Assembly (NCBI GenBank): GCA_964492555.1
Contig: CAZBKQ010000012.1
Span: 1 to 56,373, forward strand
Direction: 5' to 3'
Source of the DNA: GCA-2709075 sp964492555
GTDB taxonomy: Bacteria > Pseudomonadota > Alphaproteobacteria > MPNO01 > UBA2964
Length of the DNA stretch: 56,373 bases
The notes under the pieces were generated by a model that worked only from the letters and a program-made list of their open reading frames with translations, ran no database searches and was not told the DNA's origin. The translations under genes and the position numbers were made by a program. Of this stretch, positions 56,041 to 56,373 are shown piece after piece; within the stretch, counting starts at the first letter, position 1, and each line of letters opens with the position of its first letter.

Positions 56041-56373
56041 TCAATCAAGCTCGAACTTGTCTTTGTAATCTTCGGCCAGGTCCGGGTCCTGATCTTCTTT
56101 CTTCAGATAGAAATTGCCGCAGACAAGAACCTCGATATCGGAACCCATAAAGCAGCGAAACGCGTCTTCGGGCGTGCAGACGATGGGCTCGCCACGGACA
56201 TTAAAACTGGTGTTTACCACCACCGGGCAACCGGTCTTGTCCCTGAAGCTTTTGATCAGCGCATGGTAGCGGGGGTTGGTTTCCTCATGCACCGTCTGAA
56301 TCCGTGCCGAATAATCGACATGGGTAACAGCCGGGATGGATGAGCGTGGCACGTTCAGCTTGTCGATGCCGAA
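56041..56373 (-). CDS. Carbamoyltransferase, C-terminal part, cut by the window edge
   Basis: The frame is open from the right edge to the stop at 56041, giving the last 110 residues. CPVVVNTSFNVRGEPIVCTP, DAFRCFMGSDIEVLVCGNFY and the preceding SSIPAVTHVDYSARIQTV match the C-terminal domain of NodU/CmcH-family carbamoyltransferases, which move a carbamoyl group from carbamoyl phosphate to a sugar or antibiotic hydroxyl. The true start lies outside the window. It could carbamoylate the glycan built by the neighbouring genes. A tail rich in Asp, Lys and Glu ends the protein. Confidence 0.9.
   Translation of the reverse strand, partial: FGIDKLNVPRSSIPAVTHVDYSARIQTVHEETNPRYHALIKSFRDKTGCPVVVNTSFNVRGEPIVCTPEDAFRCFMGSDIEVLVCGNFYLKKEDQDPDLAEDYKDKFELD

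Noticed and set aside
1..56373. Insertion sequences, phage genes, CRISPR arrays, tRNA or rRNA genes
   Set aside because: No transposase or integrase motif, no regularly spaced short repeats and no RNA gene signature were seen on either strand.

Overview
The window is a GC-rich, gene-dense stretch of surface-polysaccharide biosynthesis DNA, most likely from an alphaproteobacterium. The lineage is an inference from base composition, frequent GTG/TTG starts and the rpe - heparinase II/III gene pair at the right end. A 100-N scaffold gap flanked by a 55-base duplicated contig end suggests a draft or metagenome assembly. About 55 genes are supported. All but one lie on the minus strand, most with 1-32 base overlaps or tiny gaps, so positions 47904 down to 1 look like one operon of about 48 kb that continues past the left edge. 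No stretch over 300 bases lacks a gene. I saw no rRNA, tRNA, CRISPR array or insertion sequence.

Layout, right to left (direction of transcription). 56373-53629: end of a carbamoyltransferase, ribulose-phosphate 3-epimerase and a heparinase II/III-like protein, probably the chromosomal flank. 53574-52297 (plus strand): UDP-sugar 6-dehydrogenase of the TviB/WbpA type. 52145-50478: phosphoenolpyruvate mutase fused to a nucleotidyltransferase (phosphonate synthesis and activation). 50405-49235: winged-helix regulator with a C-terminal Rossmann-like domain, then an RfaH-type NusG paralogue. 49233-48074: UDP-hexose epimerase, cut by the false gap. 48073-47905: a 169-base leader with promoter, paired operators, hairpins and an ops-like element. 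47904-46129: ABC flippase. 46124-36797: pseudaminic-acid-type genes (PseI, PseB, PseC), an amidotransferase/HisH/HisF set, an acetyltransferase, a second NeuB-family synthase, a CMP-sugar synthetase, an oxidoreductase and a class III aminotransferase. 35485-31984: a second HisH/HisF/amidotransferase set and a formyltransferase. 31951-16119: legionaminic-acid-type genes (PtmE-like, LegB, LegF-like, PglE-like aminotransferase, NeuB, NeuC, NeuD) interleaved with a third HisF/HisH/amidotransferase set that is split by a four-gene insert. 16122-11072: two further CMP-sugar synthetase-like proteins, a SAF-domain-only NeuB relative, two oxidoreductases and a glycosyltransferase. 11064-6240: a GT-B-like protein, a pyruvate-aldolase-like fusion, KdsB and a HAD phosphatase. 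6243-93: a GT-B-like protein, a CDP-6-deoxyhexose pathway and a glycosyltransferase.

Taken together the locus appears to build a glycan carrying several different nonulosonic or ulosonic acids. There are four full NeuB-family synthases plus one SAF-only relative, and five CMP-ulosonate-type cytidylyltransferases. Up to three sugars could carry acetamidino groups, each made by its own amidotransferase/HisH/HisF system. In all three HisF-like subunits one of the two catalytic aspartates of true HisF is replaced, while all three HisH triads are intact, which fits ammonia delivery rather than histidine synthesis.

Control can be read from the sequence. The promoter of the regulator and the promoter of the 48-kb operon share a -10 region fused to a GTTC-N7-GAAC palindrome, each with a second palindrome 22-23 bases away. 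The operon leader carries a hairpin followed by a match to the core of the RfaH ops element, just downstream of the RfaH-like gene. The most promising novelties are this two-layer control system, the three parallel acetamidino modules, the divergent NeuB-like/kinase/GT insert, and the aldolase-KdsB-HAD module.
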